Source: Aureobasidium sp. EXF-3400
Taxonomy: Eukaryota; Ascomycota; Dothideomycetes; Dothideales; Saccotheciaceae
DNA: 64,000 nucleotides
Direction: 5' to 3'
NCBI GenBank assembly: GCA_024195585.1
Contig: SWBL01000139.1
Location: 1-64,000, forward strand
In this document: positions 32,914-42,703 of the stretch, piece after piece
Layout of the letters: each line of letters starts with the position of its first letter
How positions within the stretch are numbered: the first letter of the stretch is position 1
The notes under the pieces: generated by a model
The model's input: only the letters and a program-made list of their open reading frames with translations
Database searches by the model: none
What the model was told of the DNA's origin: nothing
Translations under genes and position numbers: made by a program

Positions 32914-34362
32914 ATGACCACACCAGCGGTGGTTCGTGACAATTTTGTCTATAACGACGCTTTCTTCGCCCAGGTCGACGACAACAAGCGACACCCTCGC
33001 GCCTCTGTCGCCGAACTGACTTCCCTGCTACGACCCGAGACCAGCTCTGCTCCACCACCCAAAGACCAAGTCGGCCACTGGTACCAAGCACAACTCTTGC
33101 ACTATGGACTACCACCTAGCAAAGACAAGAACACGGCAAAAGTCCGACTTCTTCCGGCCATCAACGCCAATACCCTTTCTGTACCCGACCATGTCACCAA
33201 GCTTGAGAAGGACATGAAGAAGGAGTTTAATGCTGCTACAAGAAAGGCGAAAGCTGCTGAAAAGACTGCTATTGCTCCGCCAAAGGGCAAGAAGAGAACC
33301 CACGAAGAGGCCACAACAAACACAAAGATCACCTTGACCGTTGGCGGAGTCTCTATCACTGTTGACCAGCAGACCGCTGCCTCGATCACTTCTGCCGTAG
33401 CTGGAGCTGCTAATCCTGCCGCCAAGAAGGCCAAAGTTTCCAAAGAGGAAGATGCTCCCGCAAAAACACAGAAAATCAAGGATGCTGCAGCCGGAGTCAA
33501 CCCCAACAAGTCCGCCACAGACAGCAAGACCACTAAAGCCAAACCCTCGTCCACTACCGAGAAGTCGACAAAGACTCAACCCAAGAAACCTGAGTCGAAA
33601 TCGCTGGAGAAACCTGCGCAGACCAAAACAAAGACTGCTCCCAAAGATTCCTCCACTGTGGCCAAACCAAAAGCAGAACCCAAGGCCAAGAAACAAACAG
33701 AGGAGAAACTCAGTCCACCACCAGCACGCACAAAACAGACTGCCCGTAGAAGCAAACCCTTCAACCCCTTGCCATCTGACAGACCACTTGGAGATCATCC
33801 TCAGCACACACATAACCACACTCCTAGCACTTGGGATAGTCTCCCACATATCAAATCGGTGTCTGACAGGGACATCAACGGTACCTACCTTCTGCATTTG
33901 CGATCGCACTCTCCCGACAACGTGCCTCGGTTCAATGGACCGCCTCGTATCTCTGTTCACCACGATATCTACACAAACAAGCTCTGGGGACACTTTACCA
34001 TTGGTCCAAATACTGGTGTGATTCGTGTCGATGACTTCTATCTTGACGCTTCACGCGTCTGCAATTTCAACTGGCGCGCTCGCGACATGGGTAGTGGACA
34101 GCTGCGATTTGGACGTGGTTGTGAAGGTTTGATGGAGCTCGGTATCCATGGCCTTGACAGAGGCACATTCTATCGCTTGTTCGATGGCCTTGATGTGAAT
34201 TTTGGTGTTAGCAGTATCACAAGAGACACTCAGATGGATTGGCCTGACTGGATGGATCAGTGGGAAGTGTACGTGAAGGAGGCCTACAGCTCCAGACAGC
34301 CGACAGAAGATGAGGCCACTAAACCTCGCTTCCGCACGAAGCAGACAGCCCGTAAGAAATAG
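32914..34362 (+). CDS. Basic nuclear-type protein with two histone H3-tail-like motifs
   Basis: Single exon of 482 aa from ATG 32914. Residues ~1-75 form a small domain (YNDAFFAQVDDNKRHPRASVAELTSLL). Residues ~85-280 are a Lys/Ala/Thr/Pro-rich, H1-like linker with basic clusters (KGKKRTHEE, AAKKAKVSKEE). Residues ~290-465 form a globular domain of unknown family rich in Trp and Tyr (NGTYLLHLRSHSPD, KLWGHFTIGPNTGVIRVDDFYL, WPDWMDQWEVYVKEAY). ARTKQTARRS at 271-280 matches H3 residues 1-10 except K9R. The protein ends RTKQTARKK at 474-482, matching H3 residues 2-9 exactly. The two copies use different codons, so they are not a recent DNA duplication. Chromatin association is inference. The gene is neither histone H3 nor a fusion to its fold. 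Confidence 0.85.
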   Translation: MTTPAVVRDNFVYNDAFFAQVDDNKRHPRASVAELTSLLRPETSSAPPPKDQVGHWYQAQLLHYGLPPSKDKNTAKVRLLPAINANTLSVPDHVTKLEKDMKKEFNAATRKAKAAEKTAIAPPKGKKRTHEEATTNTKITLTVGGVSITVDQQTAASITSAVAGAANPAAKKAKVSKEEDAPAKTQKIKDAAAGVNPNKSATDSKTTKAKPSSTTEKSTKTQPKKPESKSLEKPAQTKTKTAPKDSSTVAKPKAEPKAKKQTEEKLSPPPARTKQTARRSKPFNPLPSDRPLGDHPQHTHNHTPSTWDSLPHIKSVSDRDINGTYLLHLRSHSPDNVPRFNGPPRISVHHDIYTNKLWGHFTIGPNTGVIRVDDFYLDASRVCNFNWRARDMGSGQLRFGRGCEGLMELGIHGLDRGTFYRLFDGLDVNFGVSSITRDTQMDWPDWMDQWEVYVKEAYSSRQPTEDEATKPRFRTKQTARKK

Positions 34363-35124
34363 GTCCATGAAGTTTGTGTCACATCGAAGACCACACTCTT
34401 GGCTACTGGGATCATTTTCCACAATCATCTCAGCATTGACGCCCAGGTCTGGAGCTAAGAAACAGTCCATGTGAACCAATGATAAGGTTTGTGTTATTCT
34501 CGGCTCTCTCTGCTTCAAACTTGCGATCAGAACTGGTTCTTCATAAGGACGGCAACGACACTGATCAAAGAATATTCAGTAAGTCTAGGAGTATACCTCA
34601 ATTGCACAACACCTCGAATCAAGGAATATCTTCCTAAGATGTTAGATCCAGAAAACAAGACGACACATGGGATGATCTGTGTTCCTCAGAAAGATAGACT
34701 CACCATGAAAAGATGACTCGAGTAGACATGTTCATAACTTGTTTTCTCTTACGTTAAGTGATGTTTGCATATGTTAGCACATCCCTTGGTGCTTTCGTAA
34801 TAGGGTCTTGTCTCTACAGCATCCAACCACGCATGCGCTTGATATTGAACCCAATGTGGAGTGGATGTGGAGTACCAAGGTAAAGTTGATGATATGCGTT
34901 GACCGTTGGAACTTGGCAGTTGATAGCGGGCGGTAGTGACTGGTGACGTTCGAGGCACGGACGATTTGATCGGCGGTGGTTTCGCGAGCTCTCAGGCTTC
35001 AGCTCTTGCGGAGGTTGGCGGGCCTGCGTCTTGCCTTGTCTCAGCGCGTCTTCTGCTGCACGACAAGTCGCCCTGTGTCTCCTTCTGCGCACTCTCATCA
35101 CGCATCCGCGCCGCATACCCGACC
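34363..35124. other. Intergenic and MVP1 leader
   Basis: 762 bp, no gene seen. The reading frame of MVP1 is open without ATG back to 34936, but the conserved MSLFGE start at 35125 defines the protein start. Confidence 0.5.
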
Positions 35125-37459
35125 ATGTCGCTTTTCGGAGAGTCACCACCCCCGACGCCGTCCGCGCGCCAGAACAAGTCGTCGCTGTTCGACGACGACG
35201 ATCAACCTGCCGCTCGCAGCACCTCAGCCAACTCGGGCTTGTTCGCCGAAACCAACGATGCAGACGACGGTCAATCGCCTTGGGACTTCCCTGCTCCCAA
35301 GAAGCACAACAGTACTCGTCAAAGAGGAGACTTGATCAAGACACTGCTGCCGCCTAGCGACGTGCCCGAGTCCTATGTCAACTTCTTCGATGCCTTGTTG
35401 TCGCAGAGTACTGCTCAGGGCGGCGTTACCCTGCGCCAGATCAAGAGTCTGTTGTCAGAAAGTAGCATTGGACATCCTGAGCAGTCCAAGATTCTCGAAA
35501 TCATCAGCGCCGCCGATGCCGACGACTCACGTGTTCTGGGTCGCGGCGAGGTCAATGTCGTTCTGGCTCTGATCGGTTTGGCACAGGAGGGTGAAGAGCT
35601 TGGTTTGGATGCCGTCGATGAGCGTAGAAGACAGTTGCCTGTACCTCACCTGCCTTCTTTGACCGCTCCTCCCAAGCAAGAGCAGAAGCCTCCCCGAACA
35701 CCCACGGGTCCTCAAGCCGATTCTGGTGCTACACAATCTCAGAGCATGGAAACTCCTGGCTTTGGCTTTGGTGACGACCCTTGGGGAAGCCCTTCTTTGC
35801 ACAAGAACCACAATCATGAATCCGCTGCTCCTGCCTCGTACGCTCAAGCAGCTGCTCCCTCGTACCCAAATGGCAGCGTCAATGGTCGCGCAGAACCTCC
35901 TCACGTCCGAACGACCAGCAACTTCACTACGACCTCCGCCGCCGATAAGACCGATTCGCCTACTACCGAGCCTTCCTCGTTCGAGCCATCACGACCTACG
36001 ACAGCTGAGAGTGGCTGGGGCGGTTATTCTGCATCCAATGACGGATTCAATACTGCTCCTGGAAATGAAGGCTTTGGTGAACCCCAAAGCGACAACAACC
36101 AAATATCGGGCAGCGTGAGAAGACCAGTCGGAGTGTCCAGATCCAGTGGCGCAACAGGTCCTGAAGAGCTCATCACTGTCAACGTACTTGAAGAGAAAGA
36201 AGGCATGTTCTTGTTCCAACATCGCAACTACGAGGTCTCCAGTATCAGAAGGAATAGCCGCGTCATTCGTCGTTATAGTGATTTTGTCTGGTTGCTGGAC
36301 TGCTTGCACAAAAAGTTCCCGTTCAGGCAGCTTCCTCTCTTACCGCCCAAGCGTGTTGCCAGTAAGTTATACTAGAGTTTTGTGAGACGTCAGAACTGAC
36401 AACCATGTAGTCAACGGCAAGCATATAGCTGCAGACAACCTGTTCATTGAAAAACGAAGGAGGGGTCTGGCACGCTTCGCAAACGCACTCGTCCGCCACC
36501 CTGTCTTGAGTCAAGATCAGCTCGTCATCATGTTCTTGACTGTCCCTACGGTAGACGTTCGGCCCCTACCCTCTATACTGATTGAACAACACTAACTGTT
36601 TCCAGGAACTTGCTGTATGGCGAAAGCAGGCTTCCATCTCTGTGCAAGAAGAATTCACCGGCAAGCCCCTGCCACCAGGTCTCGAGGATTCACTTCCCCA
36701 AAACCTTTCTGACCTGTTCGACACTGTGCGAAATGGAGTGCGCCGCTCGACTGAGGTTTATATCAACATGTGTGGGATGGTCGAGCGACTTATTAAGCGT
36801 AACGAGGGCCTTGCGAGCGAATACACCCGCCTTTCTATGGCTCTTGGTACGCTGACTGAATGCTCCGCCGACACTTACGCCATCGACACAAACGAGGTTG
36901 AGCTGTTGAACGGAGGTCTCAATGGCACAGCTAAACATCTCTCCACCAACCAGACTCTGCTAGAGGATGAGGCTAGAGCCTGGGATCTGGGTGTTTTGGA
37001 GGACCTCAAGCGCCAGCGTGATGCTCTGGTCAGCATGCGGGACATGTTTGACCGTCGTGATCGCTACGCACGCGATAACATCCCCCAATTGGAACGCCGT
37101 ATCGCTGCAAACGAGAGCAAGCTGTCTGCTATCCGCTCACGACACGAGTCTCAGATCAAACCTGGTGAGGCCGAGAAGGTTGAGAGCGCGATTGTCAAGG
37201 TATGTCTTTCTCACCCGAGGTATCTTGCTTCTTTACTGACCAGGAGCAGGATAAGCAATCGATCGTCGATCAACATGCTCGAGGTGTTTTCATCAAGGAG
37301 TGTGTTCGTGATGAGATTGTCAACTTCCAGACCTCTCAATACCATGTCAGCAGGATGCACCAAGAATGGTCACAAGAACGTGTCAAGTATGCCGAGCTGG
37401 GTGCAGAGAATTGGAGATCGTTGAGCGAGGAGCTCGAGGCTATGCCTCTTGGTGATTGA
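35125..37459 (+). CDS. MVP1: Sorting nexin Mvp1 (PX-BAR, endosomal sorting)
   Basis: Four exons: 35125-36361, 36411-36550, 36606-37199 and 37250-37459, giving 726 aa. The introns are 49, 55 and 50 bp. It begins [12 protein letters not shown] as in other fungal Mvp1 proteins. An EH-like helical region lies near 75-160 ([13 protein letters not shown]...). A long Ser/Pro/Gly-rich linker contains [10 protein letters not shown]. The PX domain ([22 protein letters not shown]... RRYSDFVWL, then PLLPPKRV, all phosphoinositide-binding landmarks) spans about residues 350-470, and a C-terminal BAR-like helical domain starts at ELAVWRKQ. Intron 3 ends in a tandem acceptor (CAGGAGCAG at 37241-37249): use of the first would add Glu-Gln. 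Mvp1 works in endosome-to-Golgi retrieval with Vps1 in yeast. Confidence 0.92.
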
Positions 37460-38314
37460 GAAGCATCTGACAAGCTTCTGTAATCATATATTTCTATATT
37501 GTAATATTTGCTTTTATCATTATTTAGCATAAAAATGCGTCACTCGGACATTTCCTTACAAGCGCGCCGGTCGCTCCTTCCTGCTAGGCGGAAGTTCTCA
37601 GTATCCGCGTGGCACAACGTGTTGTAGTCGACTCTCAGTTGGTTGTCAACTCACAAATCTTTGTATGGGTTCATTCTTCCCTGCATATTGAATACAACTC
37701 CTCTCGTTACTTTCAATCAGCTGTCACCGTCACCGTCACTTTTCTGCGCCGGCTAATACCTTCGTTGACTGTACCTACCTTGTAACAAGAATTTACAACA
37801 ATCAATACCCGCTACCGTCTTCCTCTCCGACTTGAGTGACGACAATCCAGGGATAAAGGCCAGAGATCGTGGGCCTCCTTACTCGTACCAACATGCCCGG
37901 CGCAAAGAACCTCAAGAGAACTCATGCGACCGAACCTGAAGATATTGTCACACCCCTGATGAAGAAATCAAAGTCGACCAAGGCCCGTAAGTCCAACGAT
38001 CTCTTCATACTCTTCCATACCCTTGCCCTAGCCATCATGGTATAACCGTTTTACCGAGGTATCCTTGGCAAGATGTAGATGCAGGCGTTGTCTTATCTTA
38101 TCGACGGTCTCGGATCAGGGCTCATCGGGCGTCGGCATCGACGTCGGCGTCATTGTGTGTCGCTGCCTTCGCTGTTGATCAACTTTCCTTTGTATCTTCA
38201 CCATCATTTGTCGCGCAATCAACATAGTTGTCTAATTCAGCCTGCCGCTGCCCGTTTCCATTCGAACACATATCACTCGCTTCTTGAATCACAGCCAGCT
38301 GACACAGTGCGACC
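37460..38314. other. Intergenic and DCN1 5' leader
   Basis: 855 bp. The left part is the MVP1 3' flank. The right part probably contains the DCN1 transcription start, with a short upstream reading frame described separately. Confidence 0.5.
37893..38045 (+). other. 50-codon upstream ORF or possible 5' exon
   Basis: An ATG in reasonable context (ACCAACATGCCC) opens MPGAKNLKRTHATEP..., a basic peptide with KKSKSTKARKS. A strong donor-like GTAAGT occurs at 37988, which would end an exon after 95 nt. I could not find an acceptor that joins it in frame to the Dcn1 UBA exon. It is therefore left as an upstream ORF in the leader, or the first exon of an unrecognised small gene. Confidence 0.25.
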
Positions 38315-39485
38315 ATGCCTCCAGCATACACCGCCGCTCAAAAGACGGCCATCCAGAGCTTCGTCGACTTCACCAGCACAGACCGAACAACAGCAGCAAA
38401 AGTCTTGCGTCAACATGGATGGAATGTGCAAGTGGCAACAAACGCGTAGGTCAAAAGATTCCATTGCGATTTTCCAAGATGTGTGGTCTTAAGAGGGAGA
38501 AGTCTACGAGGGTTTGCGTACGCCGGTCCAAGCTCACGGTCGACTCGACGATGAGGTATCTCGTCACTGCTATGTCCTGTATGGGGCTGCGCGTGAACGG
38601 CCACCCAGAAGTGACATGAAAGAACCTTGTTCCTCGTCATCAACTCTCCCTCTTACGCGACCCTACATTTACCACCAAGATGTCCTATACCAATCCCAAC
38701 CAGCGTTATCACACTGTTGACCTCCCCATCAGATACTTCCAATCAGGCTCCACCAGCAGCGGTAGCACTGCCAGCAAGGGCACACTCAACAAGCTCTTTG
38801 ACAAGTACCGCGAGGATGTAGCCGGCGAGCCCGACGAGGTCAACATCGAAGGCACCATGCAACTCCTCAACGACATTGATGTCAGTCCCGATGATGTTGG
38901 TGCTCTGATCTTCTCAGAGATGGTCAAATCACCCTCGCTCGGAAGACTCACGCGCACCGAATTCGTTGACAGCCTTGCTGCTCTTGGGTAAGCTTGCTAC
39001 AATGCGCAAAGCCTAGGTCACATCTAATAATACCGCGCAGTGTCAACGACGTCAACAAGATGCGCGAAATGGTTCAGCAGAGACGTGCCAACCTCGACGA
39101 TCCCGCATTCCGTCCCACATTCAAGTCAATCTACAAGCACACATTCATCCTCGCTCGTCAACCTGGCCAGAAGGCTGTCGCTCTCGAGAACGCCACCGAA
39201 TACTGGCGCCTGCTTTTGACCAGCCCCTCCCTCCAGTGGTCAACACCCAACACGCCTTGGCTTGACTGGTGGATTGAGTTCCTCACCGAGAAGTACAAGA
39301 AGAGTGTCAACAAGGACATGTGGGACCAGACTCTGGTGTTCGCCGAGAAGACTCTTGTCGATGAGGCACTTAGCTTCTGGAGCGAGGACTCTGCCTGGCC
39401 TGGTGTAATTGACGAGTTTGTCGAGTACGTCAAGACGGACAAGCGTGGAGGTCAGGGCGTCGGCGATGCTATGGAGGTTGAGTGA
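38315..39485 (+). CDS. DCN1: Dcn1-like cullin neddylation factor (UBA + PONY)
   Basis: Three exons: 38315-38445, 38733-38987 and 39041-39485, giving 276 aa. Exon 1 encodes a UBA-like domain ([17 protein letters not shown]...[16 protein letters not shown]). The splice GC|GTAGGT...CATCAG|ATACTTCC completes it as ATNAYFQSG, the canonical UBA end. Intron 1 is long for this region (287 bp) and its last 53 bases are open in frame behind an ATG at 38680, so a UBA-less isoform is conceivable. Exons 2-3 encode the PONY/DUF298 domain ([11 protein letters not shown]..., [42 protein letters not shown]), which docks the cullin winged helix and Ubc12 to promote NEDD8 transfer. Dcn1 acts on cullins such as the CUL4 encoded nearby. 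Confidence 0.92.
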
Positions 39486-39949
39486 AGGAGATGATGTCGC
39501 ACAGAAAGTACATGGAACACCACCAAAACATCAACGACATTGCGGCCGATGGCACGCGACACATTGAGGAATTAGGGAAACTCAAGGACAGGAGAAAGTG
39601 AAGAGTCGCGGCTTCAGGAGAGGAAGAAAGACAGGCTTCGTGACACAAAGTCACTAGGAGAGAATGGCTTGCAAGCATAGCATAACGGCAGCATTAGAGA
39701 ACAACAAAGCATAACCAAGAGTGGTATTGAGACTTCCAAAATCACGTCACAGGGTGAAACATGTAAAATTGGTCGGCTTGTCACGGCGAAGCAAAGGCCG
39801 AGATTAATTGCCCGAGATTTGTTGACGGCAGGGTCTGAAGTGTGGGGGCAGCCGGCGCTGACGGTGGCCGTGAGCCGGCGGTGATCATTTTTTGTTTTCT
39901 GTCGCTCCTTCCCTTTGTTGCACGCGATTGTAAGATCGATAACTTTCCA
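39486..39949. other. Intergenic between DCN1 and LAG1
   Basis: 464 bp, with 3' flank of DCN1 and the promoter and leader of the ceramide synthase gene. Nothing else was recognised. Confidence 0.5.
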
Positions 39950-41439
39950 ATGGCCGACAGCAAGCTGGAGCCCTTTCCTCCATTGAGCCCACCCAAAGGG
40001 GCGTCCAACACCCATGGCGGCCCCGTTACAATGACCAAGCCCCGGCCCCGGCGCAAGTCTAGCAGTCTTGGAGGAGAGCCTCGAGGTGACACTGGAGCTT
40101 CTGCTCTTGCTACTCTGTCTTTGCTGCCCCAGGTATCATGCACTCGACAACAAGTCTCTTTGCGACATGGACGATTGGACTGACACGCTCCTGACAGCGC
40201 ACATCTACACCGACACACGACAAAGCTACAAGGACATCCAAGCGTCGCAAAGCACGCAGCCTTCTCAAACGTTATGTCCGCGTCTCTCTTCGACACACCT
40301 GGCTCAATCCCTTGATCCTCGTGCTCCTGATTCTGGCCCTCTACGCTGTCAACCCCTCTACCTCGAACCCTTTCTACTACTGCATCTTCCTCGCATACCC
40401 CCTAGACACTCCTGCTGGTAAACCAATCCAATATGGCAAGGGCCAAGCCGATTTTGCTTTTGTCGCCTTCTACACCATTGTTTTGAGCTTCACCCGCGAG
40501 TTCCTCATGCAGCGCATGATTCGTCCCCTTGCCATCCGTCTAGGCATTACCAGAAAGGCAAAGCAAGCAAGGTTCATGGAGCAATTCTACACTGCCATCT
40601 ACTTTGCCATTTTCGGTCCCTTTGGCTTGTACGTCATGCGCCGCTCGCCAGTCTGGTACTTCAACACGGATGCTATGTTCGAAGGCTTCCCTCACCGCAG
40701 CCACGAAGCTGTCTTCAAGGCTTACTATCTGCTGCAAGCAAGTTACTGGACACAACAGGCCATTGTCCTGTTGCTTATGCTGGAGAAGCCCAGAAAGGAC
40801 TTCAAAGAGCTTGTTTTGCATCACGTTGTTACTGTGGCCTTGATCTGGTTGAGCTACCGCTTCCATTTTACCTATATGGGTATCGCTGTCTACATCACCA
40901 TGGACATTTCCGATTTCTTCCTCGCTGTAAGCATTTTTCTGCAGATCATGAGACGAGGACGTCACTAATCGGATTTACAGACCTCCAAGTGCCTCAACTA
41001 CCTCGATTCACCCATCACTGGCCCATACTTTGGTCTCTTCATCGGCGTATGGTTCTACCTCCGCCACTATCTCAACTTGCACATTCTCTGGGCAACCTTG
41101 ACCAGCTTCCGCACAGTCGGCCCTTACGAACTCAACTGGGAAACTCAACAATACAAATGTTGGATCTCTCAAATCATCACCTTTTCCCTGCTCTTCGCTC
41201 TGCAAGCCGTTAACGTCTTCTGGTTTGTCTTGATTTTGAGAATCGCTTACAGATTCCTCAGAAGCTCTGTTGCCAAGGACGAGAGAAGTGACGATGAAGA
41301 GGACGACGAGGAAATTATCGAAGAGCAAGAGAAGGACAAGATCAGGCAGAGCATCCCTAGTGTGGAATTAAATGGCGAGAAATTGGTTGGAGCTACTGGT
41401 AGGGATGCTACTCCTGAGGGATTGAAGCGTAGAGGATAA
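39950..41439 (+). CDS. LAG1: Ceramide synthase, Lag1/Lac1 type (TLC domain)
   Basis: Three exons, 39950-40132, 40198-40926 and 40981-41439, giving 456 aa. The introns are 65 bp (GTATCA...CTGAC...ACAG) and 54 bp (GTAAGC...CTAAT...ACAG). A cytosolic Pro/Ser-rich N-terminus with PRPRRKSSS is followed by RHTWLNPLILVLLILALYAVNP, the first helix of fungal Lag1 proteins. The TLC domain carries the Lag motif with the double histidine (LHHVVT, residues 269-270) and MDISDFFLATSKCLNYL. The tail is highly acidic (DDEEDDEEIIEEQE), the usual site of CK2 phosphorylation in yeast. The enzyme acylates sphingoid bases in the ER. AUR1, which consumes the phytoceramide product, is the next gene and is convergent. 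Confidence 0.94.
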
Positions 41440-41871
41440 ATCTTCTTCTTCTCCCGTTGCACAAAGACTTCATTGCGCTACATGAACGATTACATGACGC
41501 TTGTCTGCTATGCATTTCATAGCCAGGCCTACTTCCGGCCTCTGCTTTTTCTACATTTAGCATCACCCACTCATAAAGGGACAAGAACAAAGCATATCTC
41601 CAGGCCTTCCATCTACCATCGCTACCAAATTCGACTCGAAATAGCCTCGTGTGACTTGGTATGTATCTCTCAACGCATACGATCACATCAGGAATTTGTA
41701 GAGCGGGAATCTAGCTCTGTACACTTGACAAAGTACATCCGACATTTCTACCTTGCGTTGCTCTTGAGGTTGCTATTATTGAGGTTTAACAAGATCCGAC
41801 CGGAAGTTGTCGAGATCTCCATACATCTATATCGCTATACATACGGTCGGAGATATCTTCCAGGAATATTA

Positions 41872-41941
41872 ATAAGAAGTAACATTGAGGGTAGCAGATC
41901 TAGCATCAGAGTACTATGTCTATGGAGGGGCAATCAGAATA
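41872..41941 (+). repeat. Transition-diverged direct repeat, copy 1
   Basis: This aligns with 42148-42220 over about 70 bases (AGAAG...CATTGAGG...GCAGATC...CAGTA-type core). Differences are mostly C/T and G/A changes (GAAGTAAC versus GAAGCGGC, ATGTCTATGG versus ATGCCTGTGG), a pattern seen after RIP. Confidence 0.6.
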
Positions 41942-42147
41942 ACTGCATCTAATCAAGTGGTTACCAACTCTTTAGTATTGCTTCAAGATTGGTCACTGTT
42001 TTCCAGACTTGCTGGTGTCGAGAGTACGGATACAACAAAGTCAGTCGTCCAGAGCCATGAGCGATTACGGGTCAGCCATTCGTGGCTTTGCTATGGCTTG
42101 GTCAGGGAAAAAGTGGACGATCTCTGCAAGACTACGATAGAACATAA

Positions 42148-42220
42148 ATGAGAAGCGGCATTGAGGCAGCAGATCATCCAGTATCAAAGTAGTATGCCTG
42201 TGGAGTGGATGAACAGAAGA
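42148..42220 (+). repeat. Transition-diverged direct repeat, copy 2
   Basis: Partner of 41872-41941, same orientation, about 275 bp downstream. Confidence 0.6.
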
Positions 42221-42703
42221 GGCAGGCCGTAATTCAAACATTGTCTCAATTCTTGTAATTTCATATTTTATTCCTGGCAGCGCTGCCTATAGTACCTCCC
42301 AATGAATCATTACCCTCGGTCGTTAAATCCTAGAACCATCATCATGGCTCTCGGCTTCTCGTACATGTACACTCCCCCTCTAGTCCCGCTGAATGCATAG
42401 CCGTGAAATTGATGAAGAAGAGATAAAGACACAGGTCGAAGCGAATGACGAGGAAGGGTATCGAAACTCCCAGTAGACTCCTAATAGAATATGTCCGTGG
42501 GGAAAGATGTACAGAAAATGCCGGTAGCTGAGAATGGAGTACCAATTATCCGTTTCTCGGGTCCTGCTCGGCCATATCGAAGTGAAAGCACTGCATGCGC
42601 CATATAGTGCTGTGAATGTTGTCGTAATACAAAAGGCTGAAGCCAAGGGTTCATGTAGAAATTGCTAGTCGAGCAGACATAACAAAGTTGCTGATTAAAC
42701 GAC

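Larger units (their letters stand above)
41440..42703. other. Convergent intergenic region with a degenerate direct repeat
   Basis: 1.26 kb between LAG1 and AUR1 stop codons. No gene is recognised. It includes a pair of diverged direct repeats (41872-41941 and 42148-42220). The rest is probably 3' UTR sequence. Confidence 0.5.
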
